Shown here piece after piece: positions 52,608-63,000 of a stretch of 64,000 nt of DNA. Under the pieces are notes generated by a model. It had not been told where the DNA came from. It made no database searches and saw nothing but the letters and a program-made list of their open reading frames with translations. The DNA is from G965233625 sp965233625. Its GTDB lineage: Bacteria > Planctomycetota > Planctomycetia > Pirellulales > Pirellulaceae. Where the stretch lies: assembly GCA_965233625.1 (NCBI GenBank), contig OZ247499.1, positions 1,984,001-2,048,000 on the forward strand, given 5' to 3'. Position 1 is the first letter of the stretch. Each line of letters opens with the position of its first letter. The position numbers were made by a program, and so were the translations under genes.

Positions 52608-54188
52608 ATGACATATACTCCGTTCGTCCGTTTTGTAATGGCGATTGCCACACTACCTCTGTTTCTCTTGATACAGGGTTGTGTGGCTCCGCGGAGAATT
52701 GCCGTTCCACCAGCTGCCCCAAGCACAAACGTCGTGCAATCTGATGCTGGATCACCTGGGGTGCGGATGGTTCGAGGTATCCCAAGAATGCCGTCCGCGC
52801 GTGCTGGCGACGCCAGCGTCGGAGAACCGCGTTCCGTTCAACCAGTTGCGTTCGAAGAAACTCACCCCGCTTCCATCCAACCGCCGCAAGTTGAAATTAT
52901 CGACGCAGAAGTCGAAGTTGCAGAGCCGCGACCCATCCAGGAAATGCCGGCGCCCCGGAACGGGTCCAGCGAGCCCAACTATGATCTTGAAACACTGATT
53001 GGCATGGCGCTCGTGGCGAACCCCGCGGTGGAACAGGCAGAGGCGGCAGTCGCCCAGGCGACGGGCGTGCACCACCAGGCCGGATTGAAGCCCAACCCGA
53101 CCGTCGGTTATTTCGGGCAGGAAATAGGCAACGGCGGCGCGGGGGGGCAGCATGGTGTGTTCGCTTCGCAGACTATTGTCCGTGGCGACAAACTGCAGTG
53201 GAATCGCTGCGTGACGCTGCACGATATCAATCGCCTGAGATGGGACGCTGAGTCGCAACGCCGCCGGGTCGAAACCGATGTTCGTATCCGTTTCTACCGT
53301 GCTCTGGCCGCCCAGGAACAATTGAAGCAGGCACGCGCATTTCGTAACGATGCGGTCGAAGCGGTAAAGGTTGCAAAGACCCGTCTGGAAGCTGCCGAGG
53401 GCACGCGGCCAGATGTGTTGCAGTCGCAACTTCTCGTTGACCAGATCGACCTCTCGATCCGGCAATCCGAATTGAAGTGGCAGGCAGCCTGGCAAGAGCT
53501 GGCAGCTACGATCGGGCAACCGTCACTTGCGGTTGCCACGCTTTATGGTGAATTTGCAGCGGCGGACGCTTCCAGTGCTGAGTCGCTGTTTGAACAGGTC
53601 GCGAGCGACAATCCGCTCTTGAACGCAGCCCGCGTGCGTGTCGACCGGGCAAGAACGAATCTGCAACGTCAGCGAAACCAGGCCATCCCTAATCTCAATG
53701 CGCAGGTGGGTGTGGGATATGACGATTCGAATAACAATACATTCGCAAACGTGCAACTGGCGTTTCCGGTTCCCTACAGAAACCGCAATCAGGGAAATAT
53801 TTCCGCCGCACAAGCGGAGTACGTTGCCGCAAGCCAGAATTTTCAACGGTTGTCCCTGCGGTTGCGCCGCGATCTAGCCGGCGTGCAACAGCGTCTGCAA
53901 GCGGCAGCCGTTGCCGTGGCGAAATACGAGGAGACAATGTTGCCTCGCGCTCAGGAGTCGCTGGAACTGGTGGAGAAAGCTTACATCGCTGGTGAGATTA
54001 GCTTCCTGCGTGTTTTGACTGCCCGGCAAACCGTCTTTCAGCTTCAGCAGAGCAGACTTATCGCCAAAGGCGAACTGTCACAGGCACACGCGGAAATCCA
54101 AGGCAAATTGTTGACAAATGCACTCGGCTCCGAGGTTGTCTTTGAAGGTGACGACGGCTTGCGTGGTCAGGCGCTCAGCGGCCAGTGA
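52608..54188 (+). CDS. TolC-family outer-membrane factor of metal RND efflux
   Basis: A 526-residue lipoprotein (lipobox LLIQGC). After a Pro-rich linker, the TolC fold is clear: PNYDLETLIGMALVANPAVEQAEAAVAQATG, HQAGLKPNPTVGYFGQEIG, and the matching second half NPLLNAARVRVDRARTNLQRQRNQAIPNLNAQVGVGYD. Long coiled-coil helices (LRRDLAGVQQRLQAAAVAVAKYEET) form the periplasmic barrel. It is the outer-membrane exit of the pump encoded downstream. ATG 52608 is used; GTG 52578 would add ten residues. It is first in a four-gene operon on the plus strand. Confidence 0.93.
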   Translation: MTYTPFVRFVMAIATLPLFLLIQGCVAPRRIAVPPAAPSTNVVQSDAGSPGVRMVRGIPRMPSARAGDASVGEPRSVQPVAFEETHPASIQPPQVEIIDAEVEVAEPRPIQEMPAPRNGSSEPNYDLETLIGMALVANPAVEQAEAAVAQATGVHHQAGLKPNPTVGYFGQEIGNGGAGGQHGVFASQTIVRGDKLQWNRCVTLHDINRLRWDAESQRRRVETDVRIRFYRALAAQEQLKQARAFRNDAVEAVKVAKTRLEAAEGTRPDVLQSQLLVDQIDLSIRQSELKWQAAWQELAATIGQPSLAVATLYGEFAAADASSAESLFEQVASDNPLLNAARVRVDRARTNLQRQRNQAIPNLNAQVGVGYDDSNNNTFANVQLAFPVPYRNRNQGNISAAQAEYVAASQNFQRLSLRLRRDLAGVQQRLQAAAVAVAKYEETMLPRAQESLELVEKAYIAGEISFLRVLTARQTVFQLQQSRLIAKGELSQAHAEIQGKLLTNALGSEVVFEGDDGLRGQALSGQ

Positions 54189-54297
54189 CCCGGTAATGAC
54201 AAAGTCTGTCACCAAAGGTAGCTAAAGATCAGACTGGACGCTGGCGTGCGTACAGGTAAGAATAATTGGGAGTGTTTCCTCGCACGAGTCAACTTTC

Positions 54298-54726
54298 ATG
54301 TTTCCGCCCTTAAAAAAACTGAATCTACTTCACCGTTGTGCAGCATTCCTGCTGCTCGCAACAATGGTGTATCAGTTGGGAGCATGTCCCTGCGGTTGCC
54401 TGGAGCATAACGCGTGGATTGAATTTCTGCACCTGGACCACGATGAGCATTCCCACAGCACGCCCGTGTTGTCGTTGGATGCCCAGATCGCGGCGGAGCC
54501 GCATTCGCATGGCCACCACGACTGCACCGGCGAGCGTGCAGCGGGTTTTGTCGACAACGCGCGTGTACTGAATTTTGATTCACCGCACGAACACTCGTTA
54601 AACCTCATTGGATGCGGGCTGCCGGTCAACTGCGGTCGCCATACTGCACAAATCAATGTGAGAGTAGACCGGGCAGCCTCTCCGGCGGCGCCTCTCAGGC
54701 CGGCGTTGCAGAATTTCCGGCTATAA
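54298..54726 (+). CDS. Cys/His-rich small exported protein in metal efflux operon
   Basis: A 142-residue protein. A hydrophobic N-terminal helix ends in CPCGCLEHNA, which looks like a signal or anchor followed by a Cys cluster. A His-rich segment (LHLDHDEHSHS, PHSHGHHDC) gives many potential metal ligands, and GCGLPVNCGRH adds more Cys/His. I do not recognise a family. It is between the TolC and adaptor genes, so it most likely binds or delivers the exported metal in the periplasm, similar in idea to CusF but unrelated in sequence. The start ATG 54298 is unambiguous. Its function is inferred from position and composition. Confidence 0.7.
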   Translation: MFPPLKKLNLLHRCAAFLLLATMVYQLGACPCGCLEHNAWIEFLHLDHDEHSHSTPVLSLDAQIAAEPHSHGHHDCTGERAAGFVDNARVLNFDSPHEHSLNLIGCGLPVNCGRHTAQINVRVDRAASPAAPLRPALQNFRL

Positions 54727-54815
54727 AGATATCTCAAGCACCGCAGTTCCAGATGATTGGCCCGCTGCGCTGAACCGTGTCCGGCCAGGTTCATTTCTTT
54801 GCTTGGGATTTCACC

Positions 54816-56282
54816 ATGAGACGTTCCGTCCTGTTGCGTGCAGGTGTGCGCGCGATTATCGCTGCTATTCTTCTCACGTTGCTGTTTGCCGGGGGTGTAG
54901 GAACAGGGCTCTTGTTTCAACCCCTGTTCTCTTCAAATGTTAGCGGTGACAGTGGTCATGAAGATCCAGATAGCCATGCAGACGGAGCCGAAGAACCGCA
55001 CGTCGCATTGAGTCGCGAAGCGTTTGAGAATTTAGGCCTGAGAATAGGCCCACCCACCCGTGGAGACTACTGGAAGTCTACACTTACGCCTGGCAAAGTG
55101 GTTGAAATTCCCGGGCGGAGCGATTTAGCCGTTTCTGCGCCGGTCACGGGTGTGATCGAGTCGTTAAATATTGTTCCTGGTGAATCGATTCCTTCGCAGA
55201 AAACACTCTTCACCATACGGGTGACCGACGAATCTATCCTGGCAGCTCAGACAAAATATCTCGACATGCTGACCCAGGAGGCGGTTACCAACCAGGAAAT
55301 CGAGCGGCTTGCACCGCTGATCAGGTCTGGGGCGGTAACGGGAACCAAAAAACGCGACCTGGAATACAAAGCAACGCAGCTCGCTGCAAGTCAGGCGACG
55401 TTGCTGCAGGAATTGAGAGCAAGAGGCCTGCCTGAATCGCATCTGCAGAAGTTGATCCGCAATAAGGAACTCTCGTCGACCATCACCGTCGAAACGCCAG
55501 GTTTCATTGCGGAAGACATCACCGCGGACCGGGGAGCCACGGGTTATTCCATCGAGAACATACATGTGCATCCGGGCAAGGCGGTAACGCGTGGCGAGTC
55601 ACTTTGCTCCATCGCCTTTCATAGGCGCCTATACATCGAGGGCTTAGCGTTTGGCACGGACTTACCAATCCTGCAACGGATCGCAAACGAACAGTGGAAA
55701 ATCTCCATAGAACTTGAACACGAACCTGAACCCGGTGCTCCGGACCACGAACTATCTCTTGAGCTGTTGCGTGTCGACAACCACGTTGACGAAGCCACAC
55801 AGATGGTCCGCTTTTTTATCGATCTGCCCAACAAGACGACACGGTCCCTAACGGACGGAGGCCGGCGGTTTGAACAATGGCAATTCCGCCCAGGGCAGCG
55901 ACTACACTTGCGGCTTCCGGTCGAGCGGTGGAAAGACCAGCTGACGCTTCCGGTGGATGCAGTGGTCATAGACGGACCAGACGCCTTCGTCTTCGTTGAA
56001 CACCACCACGAGGATGCAAAAACGACCGGCGACGGACACGACCACGCGCATTCGCACGACCACGCCGGACATGAAGAGCCGGAACACAAAGAAGATACAT
56101 TCATCGAATTAGCGCCCGTTCCAGTGCGTCTGCTCCATCGCGATGATAAGACAGCCGTCATTGCCCGGGGCGGGGGGCTTCACGACAAAGACCAGGTTGC
56201 ATTGAACAACGCTTACAAACTCTATCTTGCGATGCAGATGAAATCGAGCAGCGGAGACAAACACCACGGTCACGACCACTAA
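54816..56282 (+). CDS. RND efflux periplasmic adaptor (HlyD/CusB type), His-rich
   Basis: A 488-residue membrane-fusion protein. An N-terminal anchor (residues 10-35), then a barrel-sandwich/coiled-coil region with GKVVEIPGRSDLAVSAPVTGVIESLNIVPGESI, and RLYIEGLAFGTDL as the beta-barrel segment. A C-terminal His/Asp/Glu-rich stretch (EHHHEDAKTTGDGHDHAHSH) and a final KHHGHDH tail are strongly metal-binding. It joins the permease to the TolC protein. ATG 54816 is chosen over GTG 54777, whose extra residues do not look like a signal. The His-rich parts suggest Zn, Co, Ni or Cu as substrate, but the metal is not determined. Confidence 0.92.
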   Translation: MRRSVLLRAGVRAIIAAILLTLLFAGGVGTGLLFQPLFSSNVSGDSGHEDPDSHADGAEEPHVALSREAFENLGLRIGPPTRGDYWKSTLTPGKVVEIPGRSDLAVSAPVTGVIESLNIVPGESIPSQKTLFTIRVTDESILAAQTKYLDMLTQEAVTNQEIERLAPLIRSGAVTGTKKRDLEYKATQLAASQATLLQELRARGLPESHLQKLIRNKELSSTITVETPGFIAEDITADRGATGYSIENIHVHPGKAVTRGESLCSIAFHRRLYIEGLAFGTDLPILQRIANEQWKISIELEHEPEPGAPDHELSLELLRVDNHVDEATQMVRFFIDLPNKTTRSLTDGGRRFEQWQFRPGQRLHLRLPVERWKDQLTLPVDAVVIDGPDAFVFVEHHHEDAKTTGDGHDHAHSHDHAGHEEPEHKEDTFIELAPVPVRLLHRDDKTAVIARGGGLHDKDQVALNNAYKLYLAMQMKSSSGDKHHGHDH

Positions 56283-56334
56283 CATCGCCGGTCGTCCGTG
56301 TTGTTCAATTCGCTGAAAGATGGAGATAGAAACC

Positions 56335-59300
56335 GTGTTTAACTTTACCGTCAAACTCGCTCTGGAAAACCGGCTGATTGTGATTTGCTGCGCAATTGCC
56401 GTGATGGTTTTTGGAAGCCTGGTTACAACGTCACTTCCCATCGACGTTCTGCCCGAACTCACGCGACCGCGGGTCGTCATTGTCACCGAATGTGAAGGGT
56501 TTTCTCCGGAGGATGTGGAGCAGCGGGTTACGATTCCGCTGGAAGCGACGGTCAACGGCGCTGCCGGTGTAATTGCGGTGCGGAGTTCGTCCGACATCGG
56601 CCTCTCTGTCATTAATGTGGAATTTGACTGGGGAACCGATCTGCAAACGGCGCGGCAGATTACGCAGGAACGGATGTCGCTTGTCACGGACCAGCTTCCC
56701 CCGGATGTTACGCCGCAGATGGGACCACGGTCGTCGCTGCTGGGCCAGATTGTGATGGTGGGGATGTGGAGCGATGACGGAAAGACAACCCCGATGCAGC
56801 TGAGAACGATGGCTGACTGGGTGGTGAGGAAGCGACTGCGGAAAATCAGGGGCGTCTCGCAGGTCATCACGATGGGCGGTGACCGGAAGCAATACCATGT
56901 GCAGGTAGACAGGCACCTGTTGCATCAATTTGACGTAAGCCTCGCCGAGGTTGAGCACGCCTTGAAGGAGAGCAACGAAAACGTCAGCGGCGGCTTCATG
57001 GATCGTGATGGGAAACAATTCCTCATTCGAGGCATTGGACGTTTCCAGTCAGAAGAAGATATCCGCAGAACCGTCATCCGCGATGATGGCGAGCGGCCGC
57101 TGCTGCTGAAAAATGTCGCGACCGTCAGCGAGGCGGCGCAGACAAAACGAGGCGACTCATCCGTGAATGGCCGGCCCGCTGTGGTGCTGACCATTCAGAA
57201 GCAACCTGGCGCCGACACGCGGCTGGTCACTGAAGATATACGCGCTGCTCTTATTGAACTGAAGCCTTCGCTTCCGGCGGATGTGCGGCTTCAGACGACG
57301 TATGAACAGCGTGAGTTTATTGATCACAGCGTTCAGAACGTGATCGAAGCGCTGCGTGACGGGGCAATTCTGGTCGTGATCGTACTGTTTCTTTTTCTGT
57401 TCAACTTCCGCACGACGTTTATCACTCTGACAGCCATCCCACTATCGGTGCTGGTAACCGCACTTGTCTTTCACTTTCTGGGACTTTCTATCAATGTCAT
57501 GACGCTGGGCGGGCTGGCAGTCGCGCTTGGCGAACTGGTGGATGACGCCATCGTTGATGTTGAAAATATCTTCCGCCGGTTGAAGCAAAATGCCCAGTCA
57601 GAGAATCCGTTGCCCGTAATCAAAGTAATCTTCGAGGCAAGCGTCGAAGTTCGAAATGCAATTATCATCAGCACGGTTCTTGTGGTAATCGTATTCGCGC
57701 CACTATTTGCCTTGACGGGCATGGAAGGTCGTCTGTTTACGCCCCTAGGCATTGCATACATTGTTTCGATCTGTGCCTCGACGCTTGTATCGATGACAGT
57801 AACGCCCGTATTGGCGTATTTCCTGCTGCCCAACGCGCGGGTGACCAGCCGGAAAGAGGACGGAATCGTCCTTCGAATGCTGAAATCCGCTTTTCGCCCG
57901 GCCATCCGATTCAGTATGAACCCTGTTGGTCTGGCCTGTTCGTTAACCGTCCTCGGCGTGGGCTGCGTTACCGGCGGATTGTTAGCCTACACCATGGGCC
58001 GCGATTTCCTGCCCCCCTTCGACGAAGGTGCGGCGCAGGTGAACCTGTTTGCGCCGCCGGGCACTTCATTAAAAGTAAGCCGCGAGCTTAGTCAGATGGC
58101 GGATCGCAATCTGAAGAAACTTGTTGCCTCGGAGGAGAACCCGGAGGGGCCGCTGCTGTGGTTCACCTGCCGGACCGGGCGGGCCGAACAGGATGAACAT
58201 GTGATGGGAGTAAATATCTCCGAGTATGTCATCACGTTGAATCCCGAAAGCGGGTTGTCCCGCGAAGAGGTGATTGAAAAACTTCACGAAGCGATGGAGC
58301 ACGTGCCCGGTGTCGAGCCCGAGGTCGAACAACCGATCGCACACTTGATCAGCCACATGTTGTCAGGCGTGACGGCGCAGATCGCCATTAAGCTTTACGG
58401 CGACGACCTGAAGGTTTTGCGAGAGCAGGCCGAACATATCAAGGAGGCTATCGAAACAATCGACGGCATTGCCCCGCCAGTCGTGGAGCAGCAGCAACCC
58501 GTTCCACAGTTCCGGGTGGAGCTGAAGCACGACATGCTCGCGCATTACGGGGTGAGCAGTCAATTTGTGAATCACTTCATTGAGACGGCGATACACGGCG
58601 CAGAGGTTACGCAGATGATCGATGGGCAACGATCATTTGATATTTTAGTTCGGTTCGATGAGTCTCAGCGCCGCGACCTCGACAATCTACACCGGCTTCC
58701 CGTTGATTTGCCCAACGGCAAAGTGATTCCCTTGAGCGCCGTTGCAAAGGTCTATCAGGCGAGCGGCCCTAACACCATCAACCGTGAAGACGGGCGGAGA
58801 CGTATCGTTATCCGGGTCAATACGATGGGCCGTGACGTAGGCAGCGCGGTTGATGAAATAAAAACCCGTGTCAGCAGCAACGTTGAACTTCCGGAAGGCT
58901 ATTACATCACTTACGCCGGACAATTCGAAGCACAGCAGAATGCCAATAGCCGGATGCTGTGGCTTAGCGGCATCGCCTTGCTCGCGGTCGTTGCCATCCT
59001 CTATTCCACTTACAATTCCTTCAATGTCGTCTTCCAGCTGCTGATTGCTGTTCCCGCAGCATTTGTCGGCGGGATCATCGCGCTCAAGCTCACCGGGCAG
59101 ACGTTCTCTGTCGCGGCCATGGTAGGCTTCATTTCTCTGGGCGGCATTGCGGCCAGAAATGGCCTGCTTCTGATATCCACCTACCTGGAAAAGATGGAAG
59201 ATGGAGAACTAACCGAAGAAACCATCGTGGGAGGAAGCCTCGACCGGTTGGCTCCTGTTTTGATGACCGCACTAACAACGGGCCTCGGCCTGGTCCCGCT

Positions 59301-59448
59301 GGTCATTGGCGGTCACCTGCCAGGCAAAGAGATTTTATTCCCCGTGGCGACAGTTATTCTGGGCGGCCTCATCACGGCGACATTTGCGGAATTCCTGATC
59401 CGGCCAGGCTTATTCTGGCTTTGTCAGCCGCGTATTAGAACTCGATGA
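56335..59448 (+). CDS. Heavy-metal RND efflux permease (CusA/CzcA-like)
   Basis: A protein of about 1,037 residues with the standard 12-helix RND layout. VFNFTVKLALENRLIVICC starts the first helix. The proton-relay helix reads LGELVDDAIVDVENIFRRL, keeping the second Asp and the Glu of CzcA but not the first Asp (Ala here), a pattern seen in a separate HME-like subgroup. HLISHMLSGVTAQIAIKLYGDDL and GFISLGGIAARNGLLLIS are further family motifs. It exports metal cations using proton motive force. GTG 56335 has GGAG 9 bases upstream and fits the family start; ATG 56320 would add five residues. The metal is not determined. Confidence 0.95.
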   Translation: MFNFTVKLALENRLIVICCAIAVMVFGSLVTTSLPIDVLPELTRPRVVIVTECEGFSPEDVEQRVTIPLEATVNGAAGVIAVRSSSDIGLSVINVEFDWGTDLQTARQITQERMSLVTDQLPPDVTPQMGPRSSLLGQIVMVGMWSDDGKTTPMQLRTMADWVVRKRLRKIRGVSQVITMGGDRKQYHVQVDRHLLHQFDVSLAEVEHALKESNENVSGGFMDRDGKQFLIRGIGRFQSEEDIRRTVIRDDGERPLLLKNVATVSEAAQTKRGDSSVNGRPAVVLTIQKQPGADTRLVTEDIRAALIELKPSLPADVRLQTTYEQREFIDHSVQNVIEALRDGAILVVIVLFLFLFNFRTTFITLTAIPLSVLVTALVFHFLGLSINVMTLGGLAVALGELVDDAIVDVENIFRRLKQNAQSENPLPVIKVIFEASVEVRNAIIISTVLVVIVFAPLFALTGMEGRLFTPLGIAYIVSICASTLVSMTVTPVLAYFLLPNARVTSRKEDGIVLRMLKSAFRPAIRFSMNPVGLACSLTVLGVGCVTGGLLAYTMGRDFLPPFDEGAAQVNLFAPPGTSLKVSRELSQMADRNLKKLVASEENPEGPLLWFTCRTGRAEQDEHVMGVNISEYVITLNPESGLSREEVIEKLHEAMEHVPGVEPEVEQPIAHLISHMLSGVTAQIAIKLYGDDLKVLREQAEHIKEAIETIDGIAPPVVEQQQPVPQFRVELKHDMLAHYGVSSQFVNHFIETAIHGAEVTQMIDGQRSFDILVRFDESQRRDLDNLHRLPVDLPNGKVIPLSAVAKVYQASGPNTINREDGRRRIVIRVNTMGRDVGSAVDEIKTRVSSNVELPEGYYITYAGQFEAQQNANSRMLWLSGIALLAVVAILYSTYNSFNVVFQLLIAVPAAFVGGIIALKLTGQTFSVAAMVGFISLGGIAARNGLLLISTYLEKMEDGELTEETIVGGSLDRLAPVLMTALTTGLGLVPLVIGGHLPGKEILFPVATVILGGLITATFAEFLIRPGLFWLCQPRIRTR

Positions 59449-59508
59449 GTTGGCTCGACGCTCAACCGGCTTAGCCCGCTTGTCCCGGGTGGGCCCAGCG
59501 GAAAGAAA

Positions 59509-59985
59509 TTACTTCGAGGACTTCGTTTGCAGGAAGACGGAATTGCCGGCATAGACGGTGGCGCCGGGCCGGGGGAACTGCCCAGTGACAATGGCGGCGT
59601 CTGGCGTAGATTCGCGGTCATTCATGAGCTTTAGTTGCGACTGACCGATCGCCTTAGTGACGGACTGCCATGTTTGCCCCGTATAATCAGGCATTCGAAT
59701 TACGGGCTGCTTGTCTTCAGCCTTCTTAAATCGCCATGCCGCGATTTCGCTCCCTTCTTTGACAATGACGTTCTGGCGTGGGGACTGCAGATACACATTT
59801 TGCGTATCAATATCAGCCCGCCAGTTCACAGGCGAAATGAAATAGACGCCCTCTGCCAGTTTCAATCCTCGCAGGTTCGCAAGTTGCCGCGCACGGGTCA
59901 CCGGCTGGCCGCGTAATGCCGGCGCCTTTACGGCAGCAGATTGGCCGACGGACAAAACGGTAAGTAATACAAAGCAATGAATCAC
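59509..59985 (-). CDS. Secreted two-PASTA-like protein
   Basis: A 158-residue protein with a signal peptide (MIHCFVLLTVLSVGQSAA) and two PASTA-like modules: VKAPALRGQPVTRARQLANLRGLKLAEG and IRMPDYTGQTWQSVTKAIGQSQLKL, each with the proline-plus-GxxxxA pattern and a C-terminal PRPGATVYAGNSVFL element. It probably binds envelope polymer or another PASTA protein. The start is GTG 59985, with GAGGCG 5-6 bases upstream. It is downstream of the large PASTA gene on the minus strand, separated by 22 bases, so the two are co-transcribed. No kinase domain is present. Confidence 0.8.
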   Translation of the reverse strand: MIHCFVLLTVLSVGQSAAVKAPALRGQPVTRARQLANLRGLKLAEGVYFISPVNWRADIDTQNVYLQSPRQNVIVKEGSEIAAWRFKKAEDKQPVIRMPDYTGQTWQSVTKAIGQSQLKLMNDRESTPDAAIVTGQFPRPGATVYAGNSVFLQTKSSK

Positions 59986-60007
59986 GTTCGCCTCGAGGTT
60001 TATCGCT

Positions 60008-63000
60008 TTACCTGGCCAACGACTGATCGTAAGTCAGAGTAACGTCCACATAAAGATCCACCCGGCTGCCTTTCATCACGCGTGTGCCCGCGGCAGGCTG
60101 GGTGCCAGATGCAATCGCCGACTTTATCCGGGGCTGCTCACCATCGCCGCCGCCGATAATCGCTGCGATAGCTTGGCCTAACAGGAATCCCCGGAATTCG
60201 CCGACACTCATACGCCGTGCCGGAAGTCTTGGCAGTTTTACATGCACCGTGCCAGTCTGCAGTTCAGCTCTTGAAATGGCGCCAATCGCCGCGAGAGCCG
60301 CCATGCCACGGACATTGGGCACCGTGCGTTCGGCGAGTACGTACTGCGTAACCGCGAGACTTACCTGATTCACATTGCTGCGACGATACAGCCCCCGCAG
60401 ACTCTGGTTGTTAACGACCGTCTGTCCCACTTGGCGTCTATCCGTGGTTTCTTTCGTGCCACTTGATGTAACACGACTATTAACATTGACATTGGCCAGA
60501 CGGCGACGCGCCTCGGCTACTGAAACTCCGGTCACTGAAGGAATGAATACACCTGGAACTAATGACACATTGCTGCGAGGTGCAACAAGCGTTCCAGGGC
60601 CGGGATCTTGCGAATAGACAATATCCGTATTCTGACTGAAGCCGCGGACAAACGCTGATAATTCGCCCCCGGCGCCGCGGATCGTCCGCGCAGCTGCCGC
60701 AATATTATTGCGACGTACATCCGGCACCCGCACACGGGCATCAACGGTGACGGTGCTGCCACGTTCAATTTGCGTACCGGCTGAAGGTGATTGCCCTGTG
60801 ATCCTGTCGCGGGCAATCAGATTGCCGATGGTTCTGACGTTGATATCGTTCTGCCTGGAAAGAATCGTCTCAGCGTCGGCAAGTTTGTAGCCCGTTACAC
60901 GCGGCACGGTGGTCACAACAGGCGAAAGTCTGACGGTGCTTCCGTGCGGCCGGTAGTTGCCAGCCGTTGGATTTTGCCCAGTGACGGTATCTTCATCACG
61001 CGCCAGCCGATTGGGAATATCCGCCACAAGGTCGAAGTTTCGAAGCGTGCGACCAGCGGATGAAAGTTGACGCCCCACAACCGAGGGCACCCGTGTATGA
61101 ACAACCAGATCCACGGAGTCACCGTGTTCCACCAGCACGCCTGGCAGCGGTCTCTGCTCAACGATTTTATCCTGCTGGAACATTTTGGTCTGCGTGCGGT
61201 ACTTCAAGTCGTGTTTCGTCAGGTACGGCAGCCCCTCGCTGACCAGCTTGCCAGTCACGTCGGGCGTCAGGACCTGATAGCCAACCGTCACCTCGTCGTT
61301 GATCGAAGCATACTCACCCGCTTCTGGTTTCTGACGGACGGCGACATCGGTTGGAAGGGCGTCACCCTCGTTGCGTGATTTGAATTTCCATTGCCGCAGC
61401 TTTTGCTCCACACCATCGGGGCGGAAACCGGTGACGTCCGGGACCCGCCGCTGCGCCGCAAGCTGAATGGCGCCGCCCGAACGGACCCAGAGAGACGGAT
61501 CAGGCGTAGACCCTGTGACGCGGTCGCTTTCAAGTAGTTGGCCCGGATTTGCGATACGTAGTCCCCGTTCCTGCAATTTACCGTCGGCCGTGGCAACGGT
61601 ATCGCGGATCGCGTTGGGAATACGAACGAAGGTTGGACCATCCGCAGAGGATTTCAGAGGATCACCTTGCGGGGGCTGTTCCTCAGGCCGCGTTTCATCC
61701 GTCTTGGGTGGCAAAACCGTCTCTGGCGCATGTTTTCGCAAAGACTTCAGAGCGGACAGAATACTCAGGGCGGAAGCGCTGACGTACCCTGGCTGTACGA
61801 CCGGCGGTTGGACATCTGGACTCCAGGCGGGAGCTTCACCTGGTTGAAACAGAATTGCCACCGGATTTCCCTGAGAATCTGCGGCAGGCACATACGAATC
61901 CGCCGGATTGAAATGGCCATTTTCAAAGAGCCATTCAACCAGCCAGATGCCAACATCTTCGGCGACCAGTCCATTATTTTGAAGGTCGTAGCTGGCGACC
62001 GTTTCGCGGTATCGGCTAAAACTTGACCAGGCGTCCTTCAGCGCCGTACGCCCTTCTTCTGCAAGTTCAATCTTCAGCGCACCCAGCACGATCTCTGTAG
62101 CTTCACCTATATCAAGCTGCTGGCGTTCCTTGATCTGCTTTTGAAACTGTTCGTCGGCGGATATCAGCTTACGGAACGCCTCTCCAATTGCCCCTGGCAT
62201 CGCAGGACTTGTCAACGTTGATGCGATCAGAAGTTTTAAGAACGCCGCTTGTGCGGTGTTCGACTTAGGTCTAACCGGGTCGAGCGATACGCCCGCATCC
62301 TGTTGAACTGGCAGCGTGCCCGTTGCACCGGGGAGTGATGTCACCCACTGCAGCCCTCCCTCTTCGCCCCCGGCCTTGGATACGCTGATCGGCTCTAGCG
62401 ACGCTAGTGAAAAGGCGCCTCCTACGTCCACCATGCCTTCTACAACTCTGGCGGTGGATTCAGGCACGGGACGATCGCCAAGCGCCAACAGGATGGTTTC
62501 GCCTATGAGCATCGACTCGCCCGAAGGCGTTCCCTGACGGCTGACGATGCTGCGTGAACCGGGCGATGCAATGCGTTGCAGATTATCAGAAGATACAAAT
62601 TCAACCTTGAACCCGCGGGACTGCAGAACCTCGCTGGCAAGTTCGACCGGCATCAGTTCTACGTCGGGGACGGTGGCAGCCGCATCAACAGGTCCGCGGT
62701 TCTGGTCATAGGGGAAAAGAGATCCGCTGGCAGCAATCTTGTCGCCTTCGCGTTTGATGGCAATCGTGTCTGAGCGGTCTCCCCACGGTGCATGGAGGCG
62801 GATGTATAACCATCGCGTAACATCATCTGACAGGTCCCGGACGCGAAGCCGGACGTACGTCTTGCCTTTGAAAGAATACATATCCGCAAATGCCAGGTCA
62901 GCGTCACTGCCGGTGTCGAGCGGCTCCAGCCTTGGACGCTGCCGTCCCGGAATGATCTGGCACCCCTCCAGCCACATCCCCGGCGCCGGTGTCTTAACTT

